Shown: in pieces, positions 50,238 to 59,612 of the stretch | Position numbering within the stretch: position 1 is the first letter of the stretch | Layout: each line of letters begins with the position of its first letter | NCBI RefSeq assembly: GCF_023914155.1 | Contig: NZ_JAMWYS010000024.1 | Span: 434,001-498,000 of the forward strand | Origin: Solitalea agri | GTDB taxonomy: Bacteria; Bacteroidota; Bacteroidia; Sphingobacteriales; Sphingobacteriaceae | Reading direction: 5' to 3' | DNA length: 64,000 bases | The notes under the pieces: generated by a model | What the model was told of the DNA's origin: nothing | Seen by the model: only the letters and a program-made list of their open reading frames with translations | The model's database searches: none | Program-made: the position numbers and the translations under genes

Positions 50238-51821
50238 ATGCAAGCATCCTGTATCAACTACCATCACACCGGTTTCTTCTCTAAAAACCTTACCGATTAC
50301 CTTTGTAACGACAGCCAACTCTCCAACTTTTACAACTATCAACCCGAAATCAATTCATTTAAACAAATAATTGCCGATAAATCTAATGCAAGCATTAATC
50401 GGAGTGTTTTGGTTGAAGTGTTAAAAAGCCAATATGCCTCATTAGGGAGCGGCCCCTGGAATGAAAATATAGAAGCATTAGCCAAGCCCAATGCATTTAC
50501 GGTTACCACTGGCCATCAACTATGCTTGGGAACCGGTCCCTTATACTTCATCTATAAAATCATAACAACCATCAATCTGGCTAAAAAGGTTGAGCAGGCC
50601 AATCCGGAGAATAAAATTGTTCCTGTTTATTGGATGGCTACCGAAGACCATGATTTTGAAGAGATCAACCATTTTAACTTATTCGGAAAAAAAGTAACCT
50701 GGGATCTGGAAGCAAAAGGTGCTACAGGACGTTTGGCTACACAAACTTTACATCCTCTAATCACTGAACTTAAAAGCATATTAGGAACATCCAGAGAGGC
50801 TGATGAGTTGCTAAATCTTTTTGAGACGGCCTATATTAAGGAGCAGAATTTGGCAAACGCCACCCGCGTTTTTGTAAACGAGCTGTTCGGCAAATATGGA
50901 CTGATTATTATTGATGCCGATGACCCTAAACTAAAAAAACTGTTTGCTCCGATTATTAAGGAAGATATCCTTGATCAGAAAAGCTATCAACTCGTTTCAA
51001 AAACAGTAGCCGAACTGGAGAAAATAGATAATCACATTCAGGTAAAACCTCGGGAGATCAATTTCTTCTATTTAGATGATCAATTGCGTGAACGGATTGT
51101 ATTTGAAAACAATTGCTACAAAGTTCTGAATACAAACATTGGCTTCTCAAAAGAAGAACTTGAAAAAGAAATCGACAAACATCCGGAAAAATTTAGTCCG
51201 AATGTAATTATGCGGCCATTGTACCAGGAATGCATCTTACCTAACCTTGCTTATATTGGTGGAGGGGCGGAGATAAGTTATTGGATGGAGCTCAAGTCAA
51301 CCTTCGATCATTACAAACTCAACTTTCCAATGTTGGTGCTTCGTAATTCTGCATTGATTGTTGATGAAGGATCGAAAAAGAAACTAAAGCAATTAAACCT
51401 GGAAACAAAAAACCTGTTTACCGAAACAAATAAGCTAATAGATATTTTCGTAAAACAGCAAAGTGCTAATGAACTGAATTTAGATGCCGAATTGCAAAAA
51501 ATTGAAAAAGCATTTATTCAGATTTCATTAAAAGCACAAAATATCGATCCAACGTTAGCCGGAAGTGTGGAAGCCGAGAAAGCCAAGTTTTTCAACTCAT
51601 TAAAAGGTTTGGAAAGCAAATTGGCAAAAGCCGAAAAGAAAAAATTCGAACAACAAACCTCACAGATTGTTAAAGTAAAGGAAAAGCTTTTCCCGAACGG
51701 ATCACTGCAAGAACGCGTTGAAAACTTTATGCCTCATTACCTGAAATACGGTAACGGATTCATTGAAATGTTAGCCAATAACTTTGACCCGCTTGATTTC
51801 AGATTCACCATTATTGAATAG
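50238..51821 (+). CDS. bshC: Bacillithiol biosynthesis enzyme BshC
   Basis: A 527-residue protein that adds cysteine to GlcN-malate, the last step of bacillithiol synthesis. Seen: SLGSGPWNENIEALAKPNAF and TTGHQLCLGTGPLYFIYKII, YWMATEDHDFEEINHF, PNVIMRPLYQECILPNLAYI and GGAEISYWMEL, all BshC blocks, and a C-terminal coiled coil. A frame opening at TTG 50187 would add 17 residues; ATG at 50238 (MQASCINYHHTGFFS) matches the family start. bshA and bshB are not in the window. Confidence 0.95.
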   Translation: MQASCINYHHTGFFSKNLTDYLCNDSQLSNFYNYQPEINSFKQIIADKSNASINRSVLVEVLKSQYASLGSGPWNENIEALAKPNAFTVTTGHQLCLGTGPLYFIYKIITTINLAKKVEQANPENKIVPVYWMATEDHDFEEINHFNLFGKKVTWDLEAKGATGRLATQTLHPLITELKSILGTSREADELLNLFETAYIKEQNLANATRVFVNELFGKYGLIIIDADDPKLKKLFAPIIKEDILDQKSYQLVSKTVAELEKIDNHIQVKPREINFFYLDDQLRERIVFENNCYKVLNTNIGFSKEELEKEIDKHPEKFSPNVIMRPLYQECILPNLAYIGGGAEISYWMELKSTFDHYKLNFPMLVLRNSALIVDEGSKKKLKQLNLETKNLFTETNKLIDIFVKQQSANELNLDAELQKIEKAFIQISLKAQNIDPTLAGSVEAEKAKFFNSLKGLESKLAKAEKKKFEQQTSQIVKVKEKLFPNGSLQERVENFMPHYLKYGNGFIEMLANNFDPLDFRFTIIE

Positions 51822-51918
51822 TAGACTAAATACTGATATGGAAGGTTTTGAATGACGATAAGTCGGTATAACCTGATACTAACAACTAATTTCTAATAAC
51901 TAAAAGCTAATAAATAAC

Positions 51919-53022
51919 ATGGCCAACGAAGTAAGTTACAGCACTTTTGACGTTGAGAGATTACGACAATTTACGATTGATATATTTTTGAAGATGGGAG
52001 TGCCTGCAAACGAGGCAGCACTAGCAGCAGATGTATTGATTAAAGCCGACCTTCGCGGAATTGATTCGCATGGTGTGGCGCGCTTAAGCGGCTATGTACG
52101 TTTATGGCAAAAAGGGCGAATTAACCCTACTCCTAATGTGCGGGTAGTTTACGAAACCCCAAGTACTGCTTCTGTAGATGGTGATGCCGGATTAGGATTA
52201 GTGGTAGCACCAAAAGCAATGGAAATTGCCTTGGAAAAGGCTGAAAAAGTAGGCTCTGGATGGATCTCGGTAAAAAACTCTAATCACTTTGGTATTGCCG
52301 CTTATCATGCCTTAATGGCCATTGAAAAAGATATGATCGGCATGTCGATGACCAACGCATCACCCCTGGTTGCTCCAACCTTTTCAACAGAAAGAATGCT
52401 GGGAACAAACCCAATTTGCTATGCTTTTCCTGCCGGTAAATATCCACCGGTAATTATGGATATGGCCACTTCTGCAGCGGCTAATGGCAAGCTTGAGATT
52501 GCTCAACGTAAAGATGTTGAAGTTCCTTCGGGATGGATACAAGATGCACAGGGCATTTCAACCTCTGATCCGAACGGGCTAAAAAAAGGCGGCTCATTAT
52601 TGCCTTTAGGCAGCGACCGCGATCATGGAAGCCATAAAGGCTTTTGCTTAAGCTCTATTGTCGATATCCTTTCGGCTGTGCTTTCAGGTGCAAGTTACGG
52701 GCCCTGGGTCCCTCCTTTTGTGGCCTTTTTAGATCCATTGGAAAACCAACCCGGACAAGGAATTGGCCATTTCCTCGGAGCTATGCGTGTAGATGGTTTC
52801 CGCCCTGCTTCTGAATTTAAAAGCAACATGGATAATTGGATAGAGCGCTTTAAATCAGCCAAAACTTCTGCTGAGTACGACTCTGTTATCATCCCTGGTG
52901 AACCTGAAACCCAAGCTGAAGTAGAACGAAATCAATCAGGTATTCCTTTAATTTCGGTTGTTGTTGAAGACTTAAAGTGCCTATCGACAAAACTAAGTGT
53001 AGAGTTTCCAAAAGAACTTTAA
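51919..53022 (+). CDS. Malate/L-lactate dehydrogenase-family oxidoreductase
   Basis: A 367-residue NAD(P)-dependent Ldh-family enzyme (the YlbC/AllD/ComC fold). Seen: ADLRGIDSHGVARLSGYV, KNSNHFGIAAYHALMA, MTNASPLVAPTFSTERMLGT and NPICYAFPAG, DMATSAAANGKLEIA, and DHGSHKGFCLSSIVDILSAV with the catalytic His pattern. The family reduces 2-oxoacids such as malate, ureidoglycolate or sulfolactate; the substrate cannot be named. Own gene with terminator-like hairpin after it. Confidence 0.88.
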   Translation: MANEVSYSTFDVERLRQFTIDIFLKMGVPANEAALAADVLIKADLRGIDSHGVARLSGYVRLWQKGRINPTPNVRVVYETPSTASVDGDAGLGLVVAPKAMEIALEKAEKVGSGWISVKNSNHFGIAAYHALMAIEKDMIGMSMTNASPLVAPTFSTERMLGTNPICYAFPAGKYPPVIMDMATSAAANGKLEIAQRKDVEVPSGWIQDAQGISTSDPNGLKKGGSLLPLGSDRDHGSHKGFCLSSIVDILSAVLSGASYGPWVPPFVAFLDPLENQPGQGIGHFLGAMRVDGFRPASEFKSNMDNWIERFKSAKTSAEYDSVIIPGEPETQAEVERNQSGIPLISVVVEDLKCLSTKLSVEFPKEL

Positions 53023-53032
53023 ATACTGCCAT

Positions 53033-53073
53033 AACAGATCAGTGGGTAATACCTTAACGCCTCCTGATCTGTT
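53033..53073 (+). terminator. Hairpin after the Ldh-family gene
   Basis: AACAGATCAG (53033-53042) and CTGATCTGTT (53064-53073), followed by AATTCTCAATTTCTTTT. Confidence 0.65.
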
Positions 53074-53173
53074 AATTCTCAATTTCTTTTAGGCTTTGGG
53101 CATCCCACATTCCCTTTTTTTAGTTATCCTCTTTTGATAAAAACCCTTAGTTTTACAATTCATCTAAAAACAA

Positions 53174-54046
53174 ATGAATTTAACCGTTGTTGGACTGGGC
53201 CTTATCGGAGGCTCTTTAGCTAAAGATTTACGTTCGAAATGTATAGCCAAACATATAATTGGCACCGATAAAAATATTGACCACTGCAAGAAAGCCCAGG
53301 AATTAGGAATAATCGATAGTTATCTTCCATTGGAGGAAGCAGTGAAGGACGCTGATTTAGTAATTGTTTCGGTACCTGTAAATGCAACACTAAAAGTTTT
53401 ACCACAAGTACTAGATGCTATTTCAGACAAAACTGTGGTAATGGATGTTGGATCCACTAAATCCGAAATCTGCAAAGCAGTGGAAAATCATAGCAAAAGA
53501 AGTAATTACGTTGCCAACCACCCCATTGCAGGTACAGAAAATTCAGGTCCAACAGCTGCCATTGATGGACTATTTGATAAAAAAACAACTATCATTTGCG
53601 AAGAGGAAAAATCAGACCCCAAGGCTGTCCTATTAATCAAGGTTATTCACGAGGCTATAGGCATGCATGTTATCCATATGGGCGCTGAAGAACATGACCG
53701 ACATATTGCATACGTTTCGCATCTTTCGCACGTGATTTCCTATGTATTGGGAAAAACAGTATTAGAGATTGAAAAAGATGAAACCAATATTTTTGAGTTG
53801 GCAGGTTCGGGATTTGCCTCTACCGCTCGTTTAGCCAAAAGTTCGCCTGAAATGTGGACGCCGATCTTCCTTCAGAATAAAAAATCACTGTTAAAATCGG
53901 TTGATGAATACCTAAAAAACTTGCAAGACTTTAGAGAGTTAATAGCCAATAACGATGCTGATTCCCTATTCACTGAAATTGGCAAGATAAACGATATACG
54001 ACGGGTACTGGAAGGACTGGAATTAAAGCGAGCCAAAGGACATTAG
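53174..54046 (+). CDS. tyrA: Prephenate dehydrogenase
   Basis: A 290-residue prephenate/arogenate dehydrogenase that makes 4-hydroxyphenylpyruvate for tyrosine. Seen: VVGLGLIGGSLAKDL (dinucleotide fold), VIVSVPVNATLKVLPQVLD, VMDVGSTKSEICKAV, NHPIAGTENSGP with the substrate His, and HDRHIAYVSHLSHVISYVLG in the helical C-terminal domain. No ACT or chorismate-mutase domain is fused. Monocistronic. Confidence 0.93.
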   Translation: MNLTVVGLGLIGGSLAKDLRSKCIAKHIIGTDKNIDHCKKAQELGIIDSYLPLEEAVKDADLVIVSVPVNATLKVLPQVLDAISDKTVVMDVGSTKSEICKAVENHSKRSNYVANHPIAGTENSGPTAAIDGLFDKKTTIICEEEKSDPKAVLLIKVIHEAIGMHVIHMGAEEHDRHIAYVSHLSHVISYVLGKTVLEIEKDETNIFELAGSGFASTARLAKSSPEMWTPIFLQNKKSLLKSVDEYLKNLQDFRELIANNDADSLFTEIGKINDIRRVLEGLELKRAKGH

Positions 54047-54054
54047 AAACATCT

Positions 54055-54085
54055 AAAGAGGCTATCACTAGTAGATAGCGTCTTT
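54055..54085. terminator. Terminator between tyrA and the RES toxin
   Basis: AAAGAGGCTATC (54055-54066) pairs with GATAGCGTCTTT (54074-54085) except at one position, with T or A runs on both flanks; serves both convergent genes. Confidence 0.75.
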
Positions 54086-54098
54086 AATTTAATATTCT

Positions 54099-54566
54099 TT
54101 ACCCTGACTTTATCCGTTCATCAAAAATAAACTTCTGAACGGCTTGAATCTTCACCTTAGCAAATTCGGGATGGTTGGGATTGATCAAATAATTGTATTC
54201 ATACTGTACAATAGAAGAAGGAACCTTTAACAGCAACGTTTCTCTGTCGGCAATCCATTGATCTCCCATTTGCTGTGTTCGTTGGTAAGCTTCGTTATCT
54301 ACCTTATACCAATCTTTATGAATAGCAATTAATTCGTTTATGGTAATTTCTTTATCCTGTCCATCTGGAACCTCAATGACCATTAATGAATAATCTCCCA
54401 GCGACAGATCTGACCCATTTCTATGGACGGCATTTTCTAAACAAGCCAATGCAACGCTTCCTGTTGCATAGATCACAAAAACGCCATTTGAATTCCATCG
54501 CGCAGCAGAACCGGAACCTACTAGTTTTTGAGCGTATTTAGCGGAGGTAATTCTGTAAATCAGCAT
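54099..54566 (-). CDS. RES-domain toxin
   Basis: A 155-residue RES-family toxin of a type II system, which destroys NAD+ in known members. Seen: LIYRITSAKYAQKLVGSGSAARWNSNG with the conserved Arg and the RWN core, VIYATGSVALACLENAVH with the Glu, and the end SSIVQYEYNYLINPNHPEFA with Ser and the N-P-x-H-P pattern. It begins 4 bases after the antitoxin stop. The residue set R-x-x-x-E...S that names the family is present, so the protein looks active. Confidence 0.9.
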   Translation of the reverse strand: MLIYRITSAKYAQKLVGSGSAARWNSNGVFVIYATGSVALACLENAVHRNGSDLSLGDYSLMVIEVPDGQDKEITINELIAIHKDWYKVDNEAYQRTQQMGDQWIADRETLLLKVPSSIVQYEYNYLINPNHPEFAKVKIQAVQKFIFDERIKSG

Positions 54567-54570
54567 AGCT

Positions 54571-55038
54571 TTATGCTAAGGCCCCAAACTCAATTCTAAT
54601 CAATTCTTCTTTTATCAACTCAATGCCTGTAATTGTATTTAGAAGTTCAATGGGCTTAGCAGCTAAACCAATACTTTTTGATTGCAACCACTTTTTAAAA
54701 TTATCCAAACTCCCGATAGCTTCAATGCCTTTATCAAAAAGTTCAAACAGCTGTATTAAATGCTCACTAACGCCAATATCTAATTGTTTACTCTCTTTAA
54801 TGTATGAGCGCAGGGTTTTTTCTGACATGCGCAACATGTTGGCAACATCAATTTGCGAGGCGCCTGAAAGGGTAATAATATCAGATAAAGCTTTTGCTGG
54901 CAACCCTTCTCGTATTACCCTTAATTGAGCCTGAGGATTACCCATTAAGGTTTGATAAGGAGCCAATGCTTCTGCAACCATAGAAACAGAAGGTTCATCA
55001 TCTGTTATTTGATAAGTTGTTTTTTTAATAGCCGACAT
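54571..55038 (-). CDS. Xre/MbcA/ParS-type antitoxin (DUF2384)
   Basis: A 155-residue antitoxin. The central part (GASQIDVANMLRMSEKTLRSYIK) is an HTH, and the C-terminal DUF2384 half (VSEHLIQLFELFDKGIEAIG, FKKWLQSKSIGLAAKPIELL, ELIKEELIRIEFG) is the toxin-binding part. ATG at 55038 (MSAIKK) is preferred to one six codons upstream. It precedes its RES toxin, the standard order. A palindrome at 55068-55091 just upstream probably is its operator. Confidence 0.9.
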   Translation of the reverse strand: MSAIKKTTYQITDDEPSVSMVAEALAPYQTLMGNPQAQLRVIREGLPAKALSDIITLSGASQIDVANMLRMSEKTLRSYIKESKQLDIGVSEHLIQLFELFDKGIEAIGSLDNFKKWLQSKSIGLAAKPIELLNTITGIELIKEELIRIEFGALA

Positions 55039-55067
55039 ATATCCAAGTATTAACACCCCAATATACT

Positions 55068-55091
55068 TATTTCCTAAATAAATAGGAAATA
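55068..55091. promoter_or_regulatory. Palindromic operator of the RES-Xre operon
   Basis: TATTTCCTA (55068-55076), six bases, TAGGAAATA (55083-55091): a perfect 9-bp inverted repeat, 30 bases upstream of the antitoxin start. Conditional autoregulation by the antitoxin is the general rule for such systems; the assignment of this site is inference. Confidence 0.6.
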
Positions 55092-55122
55092 TTACCTATC
55101 AATTTAACTATTATTATCTGAT

Positions 55123-56526
55123 TTATATTTTAACAAGTTTCCATCTGCCTCTTCTAAACATTAAAATAGCCGCCGTAGCCAATATCGATTCTGCCAGGGC
55201 TATTGCAATAAAAACGCCTTTGGGACCCATTTGTAAATGAACAGCCATAAAATACGCCACAGGAATTTGAATAGCCCAAAACCCAAACAGATTTAAAATA
55301 GTTGGAGTTCGAGTATCTCCCGCACCATTAAATGATGAACTCACCACCATCCCATAGGCATAAAACACATAGCCTAAACAAACATAGTGCAAACATTGAG
55401 TTCCGTACAATACCACTTGCTCGTCGGCAGAGAAAAAGCGAATGACTACTCGTGCAAAAATCCAAAAGATCAGACCCACAGACCCCAAGAACAACATATT
55501 AAAATAAGCAGTTCTCCATACCGACTTTTCAGCCCTTTCAGGGAACCCAGCTCCTAAATTTTGGCCTACCAATGTTGCGGCTGCATTTGCCATTCCCCAG
55601 GCAGGCATAATGGCGAATATCACTACCCGAATAGCAATAGTATACCCAGCCAATGCATCACTACCAAACATGGAAATAATTCTGATTAAAAAGATCCAAC
55701 TGGCAGAAGCAATCAGAAACTGACCCGCTCCTCCTGCTGCAACATTCAGTAATCGGCCAATTATTGCAAGTTGCACCCTAATATTTTCCAGATGAATTTT
55801 AATAATACCCATCCCTTTAAATAAGTGATAAAGTTGATAAGCAACACCTATACTTCTACCAATGGTTGTTGCTATAGCCGCACCGGTAACACCGTATGCC
55901 GGTACTGGACCTAAACCGAAAATAAAAACAGGTCCCAATAAAATATTACAACTGTTAGAAATAATTAGTGACCGCATAGCCAAAGAGGCATCTCCAGCAC
56001 CTCTAAATATTCCATTGATAAGAAATAGCAGAACGATAGAGAAATTTCCACCCAACATAATTCGGGTATATAAGTGCCCTTCTTCAATAACCTCTGCAGA
56101 TGCCCCCATTAACTGCAAAATATCAGTAGCAAAATAAGCCCCCAATCCCCCAACAAGTGCTGCGAAAACAAGCCCAATATAAATAGCCTGAACCGCGGCT
56201 TCTGATGCAGCTTTTTCATTCTTCTCACCTATTCTACGAGCTATCATTGCTGTAGCTGCCATGCTCAAACCCATGGCTATTGAATAAATAATTGATAATG
56301 TTGATTCTGTTAAACCTACTGCCGCTACGGCATTTTTGCCTAATCGGCTCACATAAAATACGTCAACTATTGCGAACAGCGACTCCATCGCCATCTCGAG
56401 AACCATAGGTACAGAAAGCAATAAAATAGCTTTATCAATACTGCCGCTGGTAAAATCGGTTTCAGTGCCTTTAACAGCCTTTTTAAAAAGTGAATAAAAT
56501 GCCCTTATTCTGGTAGAAATCTTCAT
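55123..56526 (-). CDS. MATE family efflux transporter
   Basis: A 467-residue protein with 12 membrane segments in two repeats. Seen: LSVPMVLEMAMESLFAIVDV, FYVSRLGKNAVAAVGLTEST in the first half and the equivalent GAGQFLIASASWIFLIRIIS with AGYTIAIRVVIFAIMPAWGM in the second, the usual MATE repeats. It exports cationic drugs or metabolites by sodium or proton antiport. Monocistronic. Confidence 0.93.
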   Translation of the reverse strand: MKISTRIRAFYSLFKKAVKGTETDFTSGSIDKAILLLSVPMVLEMAMESLFAIVDVFYVSRLGKNAVAAVGLTESTLSIIYSIAMGLSMAATAMIARRIGEKNEKAASEAAVQAIYIGLVFAALVGGLGAYFATDILQLMGASAEVIEEGHLYTRIMLGGNFSIVLLFLINGIFRGAGDASLAMRSLIISNSCNILLGPVFIFGLGPVPAYGVTGAAIATTIGRSIGVAYQLYHLFKGMGIIKIHLENIRVQLAIIGRLLNVAAGGAGQFLIASASWIFLIRIISMFGSDALAGYTIAIRVVIFAIMPAWGMANAAATLVGQNLGAGFPERAEKSVWRTAYFNMLFLGSVGLIFWIFARVVIRFFSADEQVVLYGTQCLHYVCLGYVFYAYGMVVSSSFNGAGDTRTPTILNLFGFWAIQIPVAYFMAVHLQMGPKGVFIAIALAESILATAAILMFRRGRWKLVKI

Positions 56527-56671
56527 AAACTTTAAAGGGTGAATAAATGGATAGCGCTGTCGATAACTAACAGATAAATGTATTCGGAAGAGATTTATAA
56601 CATCATAAAGAATTAAAGGTAAGTAGAAATATTTAACAAAAACACGTTATACTTGAGTTTACTATTCAACT

Positions 56672-56935
56672 ATGAAGGGCATAAAACGAACATCAGCTGC
56701 AACACTAATATTATTTCTAACACTCTCCATTCTTACAAGTAAATATGAAAGCGCCTCTGATGGCATAGATGAATATGGATTTCCATTGACTTTTTATAAT
56801 CATTCTTCTGGCAAAAGAGATAGTTATGTTGAATTTGGTTTCAAACCCTATGCTTTACTTATCGACTTCGGTCTAATTGTAAGTTGCTTTTCCATTCCAA
56901 TTCTGATCATCGCCAATATCAAGAAATCAAAATAA
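56672..56935 (+). CDS. Small membrane protein, unknown
   Basis: An 87-residue frame with two hydrophobic segments, SAATLILFLTLSILTSKY and YALLIDFGLIVSCFSIPILII, separated by a 40-residue polar loop (ESASDGIDEYGFPLTFYNHS), followed by a Lys-rich end. The layout and downstream terminator support a real gene. No family recognised. Confidence 0.6.
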   Translation: MKGIKRTSAATLILFLTLSILTSKYESASDGIDEYGFPLTFYNHSSGKRDSYVEFGFKPYALLIDFGLIVSCFSIPILIIANIKKSK

Positions 56936-56949
56936 AATAACCTAAAAGC

Positions 56950-56980
56950 AAAGCGCCCGAAGGTTAATTTCGGGCGCTTT
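56950..56980. terminator. Bidirectional terminator
   Basis: AAAGCGCCCGAA (56950-56961) and TTCGGGCGCTTT (56969-56980), a perfect 12-bp stem between the gene at 56672 and lepB. Confidence 0.92.
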
Positions 56981-57002
56981 GCTTTATAACTCAACTAAAT
57001 TA

Positions 57003-58115
57003 TTAATGAATTCCACGGAACAAACGGCTCCAACGAATCTTATTAAAGAAACCTCCTTCTGATTCCCAGCTCATCCAAATAAACAAGGCTTTACCTACCA
57101 CATGGTCTTCAGGAACAAATCCCCAGAAACGAGAATCTAATGAATTATGACGGTTATCACCCATCATAAAATAGTAATTCATTTTAAAGGTATAACTGTC
57201 AGTTTTTTGCCCGTTGATATAAAACCCATCAGGTTGTTCTTTCAACTCATTTTTTTCATAGAAATTAATACAACGACGATACAGTGCAATATTTTCTTTA
57301 GTAAGTTTTAAGGTTGCTCCTTTTTTAGGAACCCAAACCGGACCAAAATTATCTACGTTCCATTTAAAGGCTGGTTCTTGAGGATAAATAGAAGGATCGG
57401 CGATAGAATCAGGATAAATGAATTTTTGAACACTTTTTACACTCGAAAACTGCTTAATTTTCTCAGCGTTATCAGGAGTCATTGTTAAATCATAAACATT
57501 GTTACTGATCTTATCACCCGAAATATGCATTTCCTGCAAGGTTTTACGGTTTAAATCAGTGCCATCTGTTTGAACAGTATAATCCGTTTGCCCTTGATCT
57601 TGAATCGGTGCAGCTTTACCATTTACGTACGCTTCACCTTTAATTACGCTAATTGTATCTCCGCCAATGGCAATACAGCGTTTAATATAATTCTCCCGCT
57701 TATCCACCGGTCGGGGTTGTCCCGTTGCCGGGTCCACATCAACCGGATAGTTAAACACTACCACATCTCCATTTTTGATATCCTGAAAACCAGGAATACG
57801 ATGATAACCCCACTGTACAGCATCTGAATAAGCTTTCATGCCTAAAATAGTATGATGAGCAAAAGGGAACGCTACCGGAGTCATTGGTGTGCGCGGACCA
57901 TAATTAAGTTTACTAACAAACAAAAAGTCTCCTACCAACAATGATTTTTCCATCGAAGGAGTAGGAATGGTATACGCTTCAATAAAAAATGTACGAATTA
58001 AAGTCGCGGCTATAACCGCAAAAACGATAGCATCGGTCCATTCACGAGCTGCGGATTTCTTTTTAGTATCGGCGGCAGCAGTAGTGCCGTTCTTTTTCCA
58101 AAATTTCAAATTCAT
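57003..58115 (-). CDS. lepB: Signal peptidase I
   Basis: A 370-residue leader peptidase. One N-terminal membrane segment ([20 protein letters not shown]), the catalytic serine in [16 protein letters not shown] (S54), the catalytic lysine in [15 protein letters not shown] (K145), and [23 protein letters not shown] (box E). The long insertion with [20 protein letters not shown] between boxes is typical of Bacteroidota LepB. The TTG at 58136 is rejected in favour of ATG at 58115. Next in line after dapB (55 bases). Confidence 0.95.
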   Translation of the reverse strand: MNLKFWKKNGTTAAADTKKKSAAREWTDAIVFAVIAATLIRTFFIEAYTIPTPSMEKSLLVGDFLFVSKLNYGPRTPMTPVAFPFAHHTILGMKAYSDAVQWGYHRIPGFQDIKNGDVVVFNYPVDVDPATGQPRPVDKRENYIKRCIAIGGDTISVIKGEAYVNGKAAPIQDQGQTDYTVQTDGTDLNRKTLQEMHISGDKISNNVYDLTMTPDNAEKIKQFSSVKSVQKFIYPDSIADPSIYPQEPAFKWNVDNFGPVWVPKKGATLKLTKENIALYRRCINFYEKNELKEQPDGFYINGQKTDSYTFKMNYYFMMGDNRHNSLDSRFWGFVPEDHVVGKALFIWMSWESEGGFFNKIRWSRLFRGIH

Positions 58116-58169
58116 TGTTCTTGGCTTAGCAACCAAATATAATCGAAAAATTTATCTGCAAAACATTTT

Positions 58170-58910
58170 TTAAAAAGACAACATGTCTTTCATGGTGAAA
58201 ACACCTTTTTTGTCTTTTAACCACTCAGCGGCTACTACAGCACCAGTGGCAAAACCTTTACGGTTAAAGGCCTCATGACGCAGATCGATACGATCGATCG
58301 ATGACACATAACTAACCGTATGTGTTCCCGGAACTGCTTCCTGACGTAATGCTTCAATTAATACACTATCAGAAGCCACCTCCGGTTTTTCATTGCTTCC
58401 ATCATTTAACCAATCAGCATAGTTTTGTTTACGATCAAGATTTTCAATAACACCTTCGGCTAAAGTTATTGCCGTTCCGCTAGGATGATCGAGCTTTTGT
58501 GTATGATGAATTTCTTCCATTTGCACTTCATACTCCGGAAAAGCATTCATTATTTTAGCCAGTACCTTATTGATATGAAAGGTAATATTCACACCGATAC
58601 TAAAGTTGGTGGCATGAAAAAGGGCTTTTCCTTCAGTCAAGCTACGCTCCTTGATTTTATCAAATTCGGCATACCAACCGGTGGTTCCAACAACAATTGG
58701 AGTAGACGCTTTGAAACAAAGATCGATATTGCTCAATACCGTGGAAGGCGTACTAAACTCAATTGCCACATCGGCTTTAGAAAGATTTTCGATCGTTAAA
58801 TCTTCCAGGTTAGTATCGTTAATTGTTAAAACTATTTCATGACCACGTTGCAAAGCAATCTGTTCGATTTCCTTACCCATTTTTCCGTAGCCCAATAATG
58901 CTATTTTCAT
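58170..58910 (-). CDS. dapB: 4-hydroxy-tetrahydrodipicolinate reductase
   Basis: A 246-residue DapB, which reduces the dihydrodipicolinate precursor on the lysine/meso-DAP pathway. Seen: ALLGYGKMGKEIEQIAL, VVGTTGWYAEFDKI, the catalytic EIHHTQKLDHPSGTAITLA motif and RHEAFNRKGFATGAVVAAEWL. Slightly short of E. coli DapB, as is usual in this phylum. Upstream of lepB and downstream of the DUF5683 gene, in one direction. Confidence 0.95.
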   Translation of the reverse strand: MKIALLGYGKMGKEIEQIALQRGHEIVLTINDTNLEDLTIENLSKADVAIEFSTPSTVLSNIDLCFKASTPIVVGTTGWYAEFDKIKERSLTEGKALFHATNFSIGVNITFHINKVLAKIMNAFPEYEVQMEEIHHTQKLDHPSGTAITLAEGVIENLDRKQNYADWLNDGSNEKPEVASDSVLIEALRQEAVPGTHTVSYVSSIDRIDLRHEAFNRKGFATGAVVAAEWLKDKKGVFTMKDMLSF

Positions 58911-58949
58911 GTTAACTGAAGATTTTATCTATTGAAGAGAATTATTTAC

Positions 58950-59612
58950 CTATCTCTTTAAGGTAAACTTTAAGCTTAATCCTACTGAATAAGTGGACAT
59001 TCCACGGTATGCAAAACTATGATTTAATGATGGCCCGATTTTTAGCGACAGATCATCACTCACATCAAAATTGGAAAGCTCGGCATCTACGTAGGCATCA
59101 ATAACCTGAGCGGCATACAATGCCACTGAACCAATTATACAAAGGTCACGGTTACGTTTGTAAAAATCTTTTGCAGCGATAATTTGCGCCTCGGACACAT
59201 TTGCATAATCAGGGTTACCTGTATTAGGATCATCATCAGTTTTATAAATGTATTCATTCAAAAACTCTGTATAATATTTTTGATTGAAACTAATGCCATA
59301 ACCCAATGCAACAAAGCCTCCATAAACGAGTGGAAGCTTCCAATAACGTTTGTTATAGATTTGACCCAAACCCGGCACTACTGCTGAACGAAATACTGCG
59401 GTATTAGGGTCTTTAGGAGTTCTTACCTTTTTCTTTTTTACAACAGATTCAACCTCTCCTTTTTTTACTGTGTCCGCTTTAATTATTGGATTGGCCTGCT
59501 TTAAACTGTCGGTTGTATTTTGAGCCCAAACCGAACCTGCACTTATGAGTACAAACAACGCCACCAAAAGGTAGCGTGCTTGAATAATATATTTAGTTGG
59601 CCTCAATATCAC
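58950..59612 (-). CDS. DUF5683 domain-containing exported protein
   Basis: A 220-residue protein with a signal peptide (ARYLLVALFVLISAGSVWAQ) and two later hydrophobic segments. Seen: AVFRSAVVPGLGQIYNKRYWKLPLVYGGFVALGYGI, the DUF5683 core 'R-S-A..PGLGQ.YN..YWK.P.VY', and NRDLCIIGSVALYAAQVIDAYVDAEL. It starts with GTG at 59612 directly after the parB stop (TAAGTG), so it is translationally coupled. The ParA-ParB-DUF5683-DapB-LepB order is conserved in this phylum. Function unknown. Confidence 0.88.
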   Translation of the reverse strand: MILRPTKYIIQARYLLVALFVLISAGSVWAQNTTDSLKQANPIIKADTVKKGEVESVVKKKKVRTPKDPNTAVFRSAVVPGLGQIYNKRYWKLPLVYGGFVALGYGISFNQKYYTEFLNEYIYKTDDDPNTGNPDYANVSEAQIIAAKDFYKRNRDLCIIGSVALYAAQVIDAYVDAELSNFDVSDDLSLKIGPSLNHSFAYRGMSTYSVGLSLKFTLKR

